NCBI GenBank assembly: GCA_030512295.1 | Contig: JAULSR010000009.1 | Span: forward strand, 1-64,000 | Source: Bombardia bombarda | Taxonomy: Eukaryota; Ascomycota; Sordariomycetes; Sordariales; Lasiosphaeriaceae | Direction of reading: 5' to 3' | DNA length: 64,000 bases | Shown here: positions 1 through 9,565 of the stretch, piece after piece | Numbering within the stretch: position 1 is the stretch's first letter | Layout: each line of letters starts with the position of its first letter | Position numbers and translations under genes: made by a program | The notes under the pieces: generated by a model | Told to the model about the DNA's origin: nothing | Databases searched by the model: none | The model's input: the letters and a program-made list of their open reading frames with translations, nothing else

Positions 1-3000
1 AATTCTGTGACCAGCCAACCATGGGAGCTCGTTCAGCCTGAGGAGTTGTTTCCAGTGCATCTCGCGCTTGTCGCGTTCGCCATGCGTGACAGAATGACCC
101 AGCAGCTCATGGCGTGCTTGTGGCTGGGTACGGAATACACGAGACGATCTTGATTCCTTCCAGATGAGGTTGGGATGATCCCATGAGTAAGCGGGAAGAC
201 CTTTCAGGATGGTCGGTTTTTGCTTCTTGTCGTATGCGCTCGGAAAAGCCTGGCAGAGTCCGTCAAAGGTGATGATGGGACGTGACGACGGGAAGGCCTT
301 CCACAACAGCCCCAAGGCATCAGCAAAAGACTCCACCGCGTTCTGTCCACGCTTCATAACTCCCGAGTATGGAAGGGAGAGACCCGTCAGCATTTTGATG
401 GTCTCGTTGCTCGGCCCCTTCAGAGCCGGGTGGGGTCCAACCTCGAGAGCAAGATCAAAGTACTGATCCTCGTTCAACGCTCTGGCAAGGGCCTGGCTAA
501 ACAGAACCGCCTGCGTCATATTGTCGACCCAGTATTGGCCCTCGAGAAGAAGGCCGTCGGCCAAGTCGAAAGACCGACTGCGGCCATTGGGACCCCAAAC
601 ACTCGAGTACCAGCGACACTGTTTGCGACCCTTCTGAACCTTGACTCCACACTGCTTCATGGACTCGAGATATGGGGTGCCACACGCCTTCATATGATGC
701 GAATGGTAGGCTGTGTCGACCTGCAGCACGCGAGCAAATGTGCCATTCTCCTGCAGCCGAGTGTGAGCCTCCTCAATAGCTTCGGCATTGCCAGCCAGGG
801 TGCAGCTGGTCTGGGAATTGCTGGCAGCCACGGCAAGGGCGCCGCCAAACTCGGTGCAAAAAGCAGTCGCTTGGCCCAGTGACATGCCGACCGCCATCAT
901 CTTGCCGCGCTTTCCACCGGGGCCTTGGGCGAGGTGGGAGTGGGCGCCTCTGTAGTAGGCTACCCGAATGGCATCAGTGGCGTTGAGGTATCCGGCAGCA
1001 TAAGCGGCACCGATTTCACCAGACGAGTGTCCCACAACAGCCGAGAACTCGATGCCCGCAGCACACAGGACATCGACCAAGGCGACTTGGAGAGCAGTGC
1101 AGAGAGGCTGCGAAACAATGGCTTCGCCGACCCGGGAGGTCTCTGCGGGTGCGTCAAGCTGGTCGACCAGGGACCAGTCAGGGCGATCTTTGGCCGGGAG
1201 CGAGTCGAGACTCTGCTGCATGTGGTCTATGGCGCTCTTGAAAAGGTCGGAAGAGCCATAGAGCTCCTTGCCCATGGTGGCCCATTGCGCCCCCTGGCCG
1301 GTGAAGACGCCAAGGATGCGCACTGGCAGCACCTCTGGAATGGTTGGGGTGCGCGAGCTGCCCTTGAGGGAGTCTTTCGCAGCCTCCAGCTTGTCGGCAA
1401 GCTGCTCTGCAGAAGTGGCAGCGAATGCGGCCCGGAATGGGAAGTCTGTCTTCCGAAACAGAGTGTAGGCAAGTCGGGCGAGATCCGCGTCGGGGTGTGC
1501 GCGAAGATAGCTGGCCAGCGCGCCAGCATTTGCCGCCAAAGCAGGGCCAGAGTTGGCAGACAGCACAAAGACAAAGGGCCCAGCGCCCCGAGCTTTTGGG
1601 GCATTCAGGGAGTGGCCATTCGCGCTACCATTCGCGCTACCATTCGCGCTACCATTCGCGCTACCATTCAGCGTGTGGCCGTTTGTTTGCTTTGGCGTAT
1701 TGCCATTGAGTGCATGGCCGTTCAGCAGGGAGCCAGGACCCTCCCAGCTCTCAATGATGGCGTGGGCATTGGTGCCACCAAAGCCAAAGCTGTTGACACT
1801 GACACGGCGCGGGGATCCTTGGGGGACTGCAGGCCAGGGAATCGTCTCGGTCGGAATGCGGAGGTTGTTGTAGTATGGTCGGACCTTGGGGTTGAGTTTG
1901 TTGAAATGGAGGTTCGCAGGGATCTGGCCGTGTTGAACTGCCAGCGACGCCTTGAGAACACCAGCGACTCCTGCAGTGCCTTCGGTGTGTCCAATGACTG
2001 TCTTGATGCTGCCAACGACAAGATGGCCGTCATGGTTCTTGCCGTCGGGGAAGAAGACGCTTTGGATGGCGCGGGCCTCGATTGGGTCACCCGCCTGTGT
2101 GCCCGTGCCATGGGCCTCAAAGTACTGTGGGCGGTCGCTAGCGCTGGCAGGGTCTAGCCCGCACCTAGCGTACGTCTCCCTAATGAGTTGCGCCTGCGAC
2201 TCTGAGCTGGGCATTGTGATGCCTGCCGGGGGGGGGGGTTCTGGTTCAGCACGCGCCACCTCTCAGGTCAAAGCAAAACAAAACAAAACAAAACATATAA
2301 AACATATAAAACATATAAAACATATAAAACATATAAAACATATAAAACATATAAAACATATAAAACATATAAAACATATAAAACATATAAAACATAATAA
2401 AACATACCTGGGGTCTTGCCATCCGAATTCACCCCCGTCTCGCGAACAATGCATTCAATGTGGTCGCCATCAGCAACGGCCTGGCTGAGCGTCTTGAGAA
2501 AAATGGCAGAAAAGCCCTCGCCTCTGGTATAGCCGTCTGCAGAGACATCCCACATGCAGGATCGGCCATTGGGCGACAGCATGTTGAGCTTGGATTCGCT
2601 GACAAAAGGTTCAGGCCCGATGATGAGGTTAGAGCCCGCCGCAACCGCCATCTGCGCCTCTCCATTTCGGAGGGCAGATACGGCTTGGTGCAGCGCCACC
2701 AGACTGGACGAACACGCCGTGTCAATGGCCACCGATGGTCCTCGCCAGTCGTAAAAATACGACACGCGGTTGGCCAGAATAGACGCGGCGGTGCCAGTGC
2801 CGTGGTACTGGGGCAGGCTGTCAATGCCCCTTATGGCGGTGAACTGGTAGTCAAAACTCATGCATCCAACAAAAACAGCGGTAGACGACCCCCGAAGCTG
2901 CTGCATCGAGTAGCCCGTCGATTCCACGCCCTCGTACACTGTCTCGAGAAGCATGCGTTGCTGCGGGTCCATGGCCTCGGCCTCCTTGGGGTTGATTGAG

Positions 3001-3312
3001 AAAAAGTCGCGGTCAAAAGCGCGTGGGTCCTCGTCAAGGAGGTAGGCATGCTTGACGTTGGTGCTCTGTTCAGGCCAACGAGTCAGTTATGAAGATACGA
3101 GTCCAAGTTCGTTGTGAGCTTCAAGAACCTACTCCATGGTGCTGACTGTCTTGATGGTGGAATGCCTTGGTGTTGAAACGAGTGGCTGGAATTTCCTGCA
3201 AGACGTCTCGAGGGTTCTCCAGGAGCTCCCAGAGCTTGGAGGCAGAAGTGGCGCCACCTGGGAAACGACAGCTGCTCCCCACCACCGCAATCGGCTCGCG
3301 TGCGGTCACCAT
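1..3312 (-). CDS. Highly reducing type I polyketide synthase, N-terminal part (KS-AT-DH start), runs off left edge
   Basis: Builds a reduced polyketide from malonyl-CoA. Exons read 3312-3133, 3065-2408 and 2222 to the window edge; introns 3132-3066 (67 bp) and 2407-2223 (185 bp) both have GT...AG ends and restore the KS reading frame. The start MVTAREPIAVVGSSCRF is preferred because family members begin a few residues before EPIAVVG; an in-frame ATG lies at 3342. KS shows the active-site DTACSSSL (Cys about residue 178), EAHGTGT and GHTEG. AT shows FTGQGAQW, GHSSGE (Ser about residue 680) and YHSHHM. The last codons read NELPWLAGHRI, the start of a DH domain with its catalytic His, so DH, any MT, ER, KR, ACP and any NRPS module lie outside. 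The sequence style is that of LovB and PKS-NRPS synthases, which usually lack a working ER; the divergent trans-ER next door fits that. KS and AT look intact. Confidence 0.95.
1616..1669. repeat. 12-bp in-frame repeat coding NGSA units in the KS-AT linker
   Basis: Four nearly perfect 12-bp repeats encode NGSANGSANGSANGSA in the PKS, between the end of KS (NAHAIIESWE) and the start of the AT-side linker. The length keeps the frame. It is a flexible low-complexity linker and probably variable in copy number between strains (inference). Confidence 0.9.
2290..2400. repeat. 9-bp minisatellite inside PKS intron 2
   Basis: About eleven head-to-tail copies of a 9-bp unit (aaaacatat on the plus strand), preceded by a short aaaac run at 2275-2294. 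It fills most of the 185-bp intron that splits the KS motif GKTPG/ITMPS. Both splice sites (gtatgt at 2407, ggcag at 2223) lie outside the array. Confidence 0.9.
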
Positions 3313-4067
3313 GGCGAATATTGTGATGTGGGTGAAGGACAAGGCTCGGCGGCGTAGGCTCGAGATAGAACTGGCAGAGAAGCCTGACAGGAGTGTGTGT
3401 CAGTTCAATGCTTGTAGACAACTAGCTAAGTACCTAGATATTTATTGAAAGGTTCGAGAGGATTAGGAGATATATGTCTGGTCTATGAGTGTAACACATT
3501 CAAACATGAAACATGAATCCAGGCATGTTGGGTATTTCCTCAGGGTCAGGTACTGATGGATGTCGGCTCTGGACCGACGCAAACCATGCAGACAAACGGC
3601 TGCATAGTAAACCGAAAAGCAGCTGGTTACTTTGGCGTTGGTGCCATAAATGGGCTGACCTCGTATCTCGCTCAACATCCTGCCGATGGTGTATCGCCGT
3701 GGTGAACATGGATGGGACAGACTGGAACTGGGACAGACTGGAACTGGGACAGACTAGAACTGGGACCCGTCCAGTCGGTACCGGTGCCACCATGGATCTG
3801 CTGTGCCGCGCCTCCGACCTCCGACCAACTCCGCCATATCGGCTGCCGTCTTTTCGGGCTGGTCATGCCGACCGCACTCACCGACGTGCACAGTTTCTAG
3901 ACACATCGCTGGATTTGACAGTTGGGTTTAGAACCTTGCAGTCACCCTTACAAACAAAAAGCGTCGAGATTGGCTTATACCAACCACCATGTTATCTTTC
4001 TTTCTTTCATCTGCTACATTTCTCTCAGGCTATCAACTTCTGCATAAGCACTTCACACTCGATTCTC
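3313..4067. promoter_or_regulatory. Shared divergent promoter between the PKS and the trans-enoyl reductase
   Basis: The 755 bp between two divergently transcribed partner genes. It holds a 16-bp tandem repeat (gggacagactggaact, about 3.25 copies, 3714-3766), followed shortly by a palindrome cggtaccg near 3776. CGG half-sites are what fungal Zn2Cys6 regulators bind, so this is a candidate pathway-regulator region. No binding site is proven. Confidence 0.5.
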
Positions 4068-5184
4068 ATGCCTACAATGAACGCCCTTGTTGGTGCCGAA
4101 TCAGGTGGTTACTGCCTTGTCGAACATGTCGAAATCCCCGCTCCACGCCCAGGCTCGATGCTTGTCCGTGTGCACGCAGTCGCCTTGAACCCACGAGACG
4201 CAAAGATTGTCGACTTTTCTAACGCCACGGGCTCACTTGGAGGCTGTGACTTTGCCGGCACGGTTGAACGGGTGGGCGAAGGTGTTGCACGTTTCAAGGA
4301 AGGTGACCGTGTGCTTGCCGTCACGTTTGGCTCAGACCCCTTTGACAAGACACAGGGTGCCTTTGCCGAATATGCTTTGGCAGAGGAGGACATTAGCTGC
4401 CACATCCCAGAGTCCTTCTCTTTCACCCAGGCTTGCTCGATTGGGCTGTCGATGGCTACAGCCGGCCTGGCTCTGTTTCAAGCCCCCGGACTGGAGCTTT
4501 CGATGCAAGGGGGCACAACCGAGTTTGTGCTTGTTTCTGGAGGTGCCACTGCCACAGGCACCATGGCAACACAGCTATTGAAGATGTGAGCAAAACTGCA
4601 GTCTATCATCAGAACTACCATTTCTCGCTGACATATCTCGTCCTGGCAGGGCTGGGTACACACCCATTGTCACCTGCTCGCCTGCCAACAATTCTCTGTG
4701 CGAGTCCTATGGCGCCGCCGCCTGCTTCGACTATCATTCACCCGCCTGTGGTGCCGACATCCGTGTCCACACCGACAACCGTCTGAGATACGTCCTTGAC
4801 TGCGTTACGGATGCTGCTACAATGAAGATGTGCTATGGAGCCATTGGTTCTTTGGGTGGCAGCTACGTTGCACTCGAGACGCTCGCCACAACTGTAAAGT
4901 ACACGCGAAGGGATGTCCGTGCTGACTGGTTTCTGGCCGACGCCATCATGGGAGACGGAGTTCATATGACAGGAACATATGGGCGTCCCCCTTCGCCTGA
5001 GCACAGGCGGTTTGGCAAGCAGTTGTTTTCCCTCGCTGAAAATTGGTTGCAGAATGGGAGCATCAGGACTCACCCCCTGGAAGTTCAAAATGGCGGGTTG
5101 GCAGACTTGCCCAAGGCTATGGACGACATGAAGCTTGGAAAGGTGCATGCGAAGAAACTCGTGATGCCCTTGCTGGGACACTGA
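4068..5184 (+). CDS. Stand-alone trans-acting enoyl reductase of LovC/ApdC type (zinc-less MDR family)
   Basis: NADPH-dependent reductase expected to reduce the enoyl-thioester held on a partner PKS that lacks a functional ER domain. Two exons, 4068-4585 and 4650-5184; the 64-bp intron (gtgagc...ggcag) joins K-M-A-G-Y in frame, giving 350 aa, close to LovC. Visible features are an N-terminal GroES-like half with GCDFAGTVERVG and the Rossmann turn VSGGATATGTMATQLLK at the exon junction. The C-terminal part (ADWFLADAIMGDG, LADLPKAMDDMKLGKVHAKK) is typical of fungal trans-ERs. A second ATG nine bases downstream (MNAL) could also be the start. It is divergent from the PKS across a 755-bp promoter, so co-regulation is likely. 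Confidence 0.92.
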
Positions 5185-5821
5185 GCTCAGAAGTAGCTCC
5201 GTACATACCAACATCATGGTTCACACATCAAGAGTAGCATCAGTTTGACCTAGTGACAAGTTGAAACATCTTGCATAGTAGGTGATGTAGCTTAGATAGG
5301 TTCAAAGTGGATACTATTTAACTCCCTATCCATGAATATAACTTGCCCTATGTCCGGAGGTATGTGTCTTTTTGCAGTCCACATGCATCCATATGTCGCC
5401 ACGGTGCTCCTTCATCCGCCGACCGGGGCTGTAGAGGCTTGGTATGCCGATTGGTGCCGATATAAGCATTATGTGCATGTACCGACATACACATCGCCAA
5501 GCCGCAAAGCTGACCAACATCCGACTCCGGACTCGCGAGACCGGGTCGGACCGGTTGCCGAGCACGGCGCCAAGACTCCGGCTCTGCAGTTCGCAATCCT
5601 CATCTCTTGGCACAACATGGAACCTTTGACTTGGATACGGTGCATGGTACTGGATTGAGTTATGATTTGAAGTTGTCACTGCTCACAATTTTACATATTA
5701 ACCTGCCAATACCTAGGTAGGCGGTAGGCAAGCCAGTAGCCAGTCCAACACGTCTGACTTCCACCACCACCATCATCACCATCTTTGTCTCTCCCAGATC
5801 AGCTCTTTTTCCAAGAATAAA
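5185..5821. other. Intergenic, trans-ER to hydrolase
   Basis: No convincing coding potential. It presumably holds the terminator of the enoyl reductase and the promoter of the hydrolase. A tacctaggta-type motif sits at 5710-5720 and a ccaccaccaccat run lies close to the hydrolase start. Confidence 0.5.
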
Positions 5822-6915
5822 ATGACGGCTGGCGCTTTAGCCCGAGTGGATATCGAGTTTGAAACTCTCGATGGTCTGACCATACGTGGCTGGATATTTC
5901 CTGCCTCAAAGCGCGGCCCAGCCATGATCATGTCTCCGGGAGTATGTACTGGTTGCCCATTCTCAGTGACTTGATGCTTGCTTCGCAGCAACCGTTGATT
6001 GACAATTGATCAGTTCAACATGCCCAAAGAAGCCATCTTACCCGACATTGCCAAGTGGTTTCAAGAGCATGGCATCACCTGTCTTCTCTGTGACCCCCGC
6101 GGCATTGGCGCCAGTGATGGAGAGCCAAGGAATGATGCGAGTTCTCTGAAAACAAGTGAATAGGGCTCTGATTGGCAGCATCCTAATCACATCTCCCGTA
6201 CACAGATCGACGCAAGACAGCAAGCTGAGCACCTCCACGATGCCGTTACCTGGTTCAAGGAGAACCCTTTGGTCGATGATACCAAACTTGCCCTTTGGGG
6301 GTTGTGCTTTGGCGGCAACGTCACACTTGCCGCTGCAGCTTTTGAGTACGTATTTTCTTTCTCTTACATCCTCTTGCATGCCTGTCATCGTCGCACGCTA
6401 AATCCGACCACAGTAAGCGAATCGCTGCAGCAATCTCGGTCGCTCCCCTGATCGACTCAACCGGCAACCCCGAGAGACGCCAACCGATTCTCGAGCTGGC
6501 CATGCACGACCGAGCCAGCCGCCTGGCTGGCGAGGAGCCCATGTACCTACCCTATGTCAACGAGGATGGCAGCATCCCTAACGGCCTTCAGCTGGCCGCC
6601 GACATGATGCCTGCCCTGCAGCGACTCGGCATACCGGTTGAGAACCGCATCTCGGTCCAGACCTACTACAAGAGCCTGTCGTGGAACATCCTGAACGTCG
6701 TCAAGCATATTTCCCCAACACCAGCCATGATGGTGACCCCTGAGTTTGACGTTTCATGCCCCACAGCGGACCAGCTTGGGTGCTATGAGCAGATGAATGA
6801 GCCCAAGGAGCTTGATATTCTAAAGGGTAAGGGGCATCTTGACTGGATCTTTGGAGATGTTGATAGCATCTTGAACAGACAGTTGGATTTTCTGAAGCGG
6901 CGGATGGCTTTTTGA
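5822..6915 (+). CDS. Alpha/beta hydrolase with Cys nucleophile, polyketide hydrolase/transferase-like
   Basis: Predicted to cleave or transfer a polyketide thioester or ester. Four exons are inferred: 5822-5941, 6014-6136, 6206-6345 and 6414-6915 (294 aa). Introns 1 and 3 are GT-AG. Intron 2 needs a GC donor (GAT then gcgagt) to keep the frame into IDARQQAEHLHDA. The nucleophile elbow is GLCFGGN with Cys near residue 115 in place of Ser, as in dienelactone-hydrolase-like proteins. A candidate acid lies in TPEFDVSCPT and the His in GKGHLDW close to the C-terminus. Fungal proteins of this build sit in many PKS clusters (the fumagillin polyketide transferase group is one I recall). Its position 640 bp beyond the trans-ER on the same strand supports membership of the cluster. 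Product release or transfer is inferred, not shown. Confidence 0.8.
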
Positions 6916-7457
6916 GGGGATTGGTTCGTGACGGGTATGATCTGTCGTGGGAAGGGGACGATACGCACCATAGTCTGTAGAGTAGCGCATGTCACAGACA
7001 AAAGAGAAAACACACATGACCAGATGAGACAAGATATCAAGGGTGTGTTTCAAGATCATTTATGACTAAGAATAAGTGATACATTTACCTTGATACTGAT
7101 CACATGTTGATGTGATGAGCCCTGTTTTACTCCCTTTCTATCCATGACCTGGTTCAAAATAGTTTATCCCAACGCGCAGCATCAAAGAAATAAGGAGTGC
7201 CCCGGTTCATTGCATCGGTAAGATAACGTGTTATAAATAGTATACTCTTTGTGTAGTCCTTTGAAGTAGCCATGGCTTTGTCTACCATAGTGGCGAATGA
7301 TTGGCGCTTGTGGATCTTGCCGCCTATCTCGACAGTTCTTTGTGACCGTACGCGATGAAACCCACGGCCTTACGGCTCTCAGCAGGCCATTCTATCGGCC
7401 AGCCTGAGCGCTGATAGAAACCCAATCATTCTTACACCCGTCAGTGCGTTTTCTACC
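6916..7457. other. Intergenic
   Basis: AT-richer stretch with no coding signal. It presumably contains the 3' end of the hydrolase transcript and the promoter of the next gene. Confidence 0.5.
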
Positions 7458-8937
7458 ATGAACAGCCGACTTACCAAGGCGCAGACCCGCCGTTCTCGTG
7501 CGACACCGACCAAGGCCGCGCAGAAGAAGATGAAGGGTGCAGGTATATAGTCATCAACACTGTTTCGCGGAAGCGGATGATGGTTAACTCGCCAGGTACA
7601 GAGATTCCGCGGGTGCACTCTCCAGCGAGCGGAGGCATCGACGCGACATCCCAGAGCGATCCGGAGAGGGCCCGATTGACGCGAACGGGGGCACAACGGC
7701 CTGGAGCCGAGAAAGCGGAACAGGCGAACAAGGTATGGTGACATTCCCTCACGCAAGCCAACGACTAACGGAGATCGTGCAGACCACTAGACAACATCCA
7801 AATCCTAAGCCTCCCAAGCACCGAGATACCTCCCTCCCGGAACCCAAGGTCGAGGGGCAAGAGCAAGTCCCTCCAGCAACACGGCTACGGGAACGGCAGA
7901 TCGATAGCGACGGCGACGACGACGAACACGAGCTAAAGCGTGCGCGGTTGACGCGGAAGAACTTGGCCCGCTTCAACAAGATGGAGAGGAAGAAGGGATC
8001 CAATAATGCGTCTACACGCCCCGACTCTACGGATGAGCCAACAACGACAAAGAGCATCTCGACAACGTCGTCTATTTATCCCGTCCGGGCCCATAGGAAT
8101 GGCATCCTCGACCCCTCCAGATCCCAGCCTCCTACCAATCTCAAGCATATCCAAGAACAACACGCCAGATCCCGTGCATCGATTTCTCCCCCTGAGCTAA
8201 TATACGAGCGCTATGTCGATAGAGTCGGGGGAGCCGGCAATGAGGCGACCGTGGTCCAAGTAATGAGCGGGCATATGCTGAAGGATCACGATGACAAGGG
8301 TTATCAAAAAGCCTTCAACCGGGCATTCACAGCCTTCCCGAAGGACGTTGGCTTTAATAATGGCCTGTCTGCTCCGCGGCCTGACTTTGCCGAAGGTCTA
8401 GAGATGCAAGCCTATCCGTTCCCGGTTGAGGAGTATGTTAGTGGAGCCGTTCTTTATAAAGGTGATCCCCGTTCCGTAACATTACCACATTTAGCTGGAG
8501 AGTGGAAAGGTCCCGACGGGAGTATGACAAAGGCAATGCAGCAGAGTGGCTATGACGGAGCAGCTCTTGTCTACGCCCGGAACCAGGCCTTGTCACTTAT
8601 CGGGAAACCTGATCCCCCCGGCCATGCAGAGGTCAGGACCTTCACCACGGACGGTACCAACATCAGCTTCTATGCACATTACGCTGCCCTATCGGAGGAC
8701 AACAACACGCTTGAGTACCACCAGTATCAATACGCGTCGGCAAACGTAAAAGATACTTACCAAGGGTACAAGGATGGCTATAAAGGCATCAGGAACGAAC
8801 AAGACCACGCGAAGGACCAGTCGTATGCCCTAATGGACCAGCTACAGAAACACTGGAAGCAGCGTCGCAGCGGCTTCCAACCCATCACCGAAGGAACTCA
8901 TCTCGACGACATTTCAGACGAGCCTGTTCCCGCATAG
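7458..8937 (+). CDS. DUF7924-like protein of unknown function with a D...ExK motif
   Basis: Three exons, 7458-7542, 7596-7732 and 7783-8937, all with clean GT-AG ends and matching phases; 458 aa. The first 150 residues are basic, Lys/Arg-rich and low in complexity (MNSRLTKAQTRRSR; KRARLTRKNLARF), as in nuclear proteins. The globular half (about 160-440) includes ELIYERYVD, PRPDFAEGLE, LPHLAGEWKG and a helix with SGYDGAALVYARNQALSL. From memory this matches the large fungal DUF7924 family. The spacing of an Asp in PRPDF, then GEWK (E-x-K), then a helix resembles the PD-(D/E)XK nuclease fold; that is inference. It does not look like a biosynthetic enzyme and may mark the outer border of the PKS cluster. 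Confidence 0.75.
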
Positions 8938-9198
8938 GAGAGCAGTTCTTATCCCGACGATGACGGCGAGGAGCGTCGAAGGTCGGCTCGCCTCAGTAGT
9001 GCTTTTATGAGCACTTCGTTCACCGAAGTCGAAAGGAAGCCACCATGCTGGATTGCCAAGGTCACCGAACGTGACGAGCTCGCAGGGGTCGACCCAGTTC
9101 GGGTCCTGGCCGGCGAGGGTGGCTTGCCAGTCGAACGAGACATGTGGGTGTCGACGAAGAACGCCTTGAGAGCTTGTGCTGAGAGTGGTGGTGGCCAT
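8914..9198 (-). CDS. Small hypothetical protein (94 aa), tail-to-tail overlap with the DUF7924-like gene
   Basis: The frame opens MATTTLSTSSQGVLRRH and stops at 8914, overlapping the end of the upstream gene by 24 bp. I recognise no family. It is listed because the region just upstream on the minus strand looks like a promoter: a TATA-like element (9284-9290), a long pyrimidine tract (9236-9275 as read on the minus strand) and a good context, CAGAAACCATGG, at the start. The product contains HPHVSFDWQATLAGQDP and is otherwise unremarkable. Confidence 0.4.
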   Translation of the reverse strand: MATTTLSTSSQGVLRRHPHVSFDWQATLAGQDPNWVDPCELVTFGDLGNPAWWLPFDFGERSAHKSTTEASRPSTLLAVIVGIRTALLCGNRLV

Positions 9199-9565
9199 GG
9201 TTTCTGTGGTATGGTTTGGGAAAGATGATTGAAGGGAAAGGGAGAAGAAAGGGGAAAGGGAAAGGGAAAGGGAAAAGGGCCTCCTATATAGTCGCAGATA
9301 CCAGTGGCTACGACTGACAGTGCGACATCGACATCCAGCGAAGGCGCTCACCTTTACTTGTCTCCTCACCTCTTGAGTAGTTGATATATATCACACAACA
9401 AAGAAGCCAAAGTGACAGGCCTATGGTCTATTCGTCTGCTGCGGAGGGATCGGACCAAGGAGACCGCGCCGGGGAGGACGTGAAGGAAGAGGAAGTCAAG
9501 AACCTTCAAGAAGGCACCAAGGCCGAGTCGGGCTGGAAAAGAACCTACTTGAACAGCATATAGTT
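9199..9565 (-). promoter_or_regulatory. Candidate TATA plus CT-rich core promoter for the small minus-strand gene
   Basis: Read on the minus strand, tatatag near 9290-9284 is followed by repeated ccctttccctttccc blocks (9275-9236) and then the ATG at 9198. This arrangement is common in strong fungal promoters. The rest, up to the DUF3435 relic, holds nothing else I can name. Confidence 0.45.

Noticed and set aside
925..2157. Long plus-strand frame of about 410 codons
   Set aside because: Antisense shadow of the PKS KS-AT region, whose minus-strand frame is continuous and carries all family motifs.
1952..2488. Frames with KHI or VLY tripeptide repeats on either strand
   Set aside because: Translation of the 9-bp intronic minisatellite; it lies between consensus splice sites inside the KS motif.
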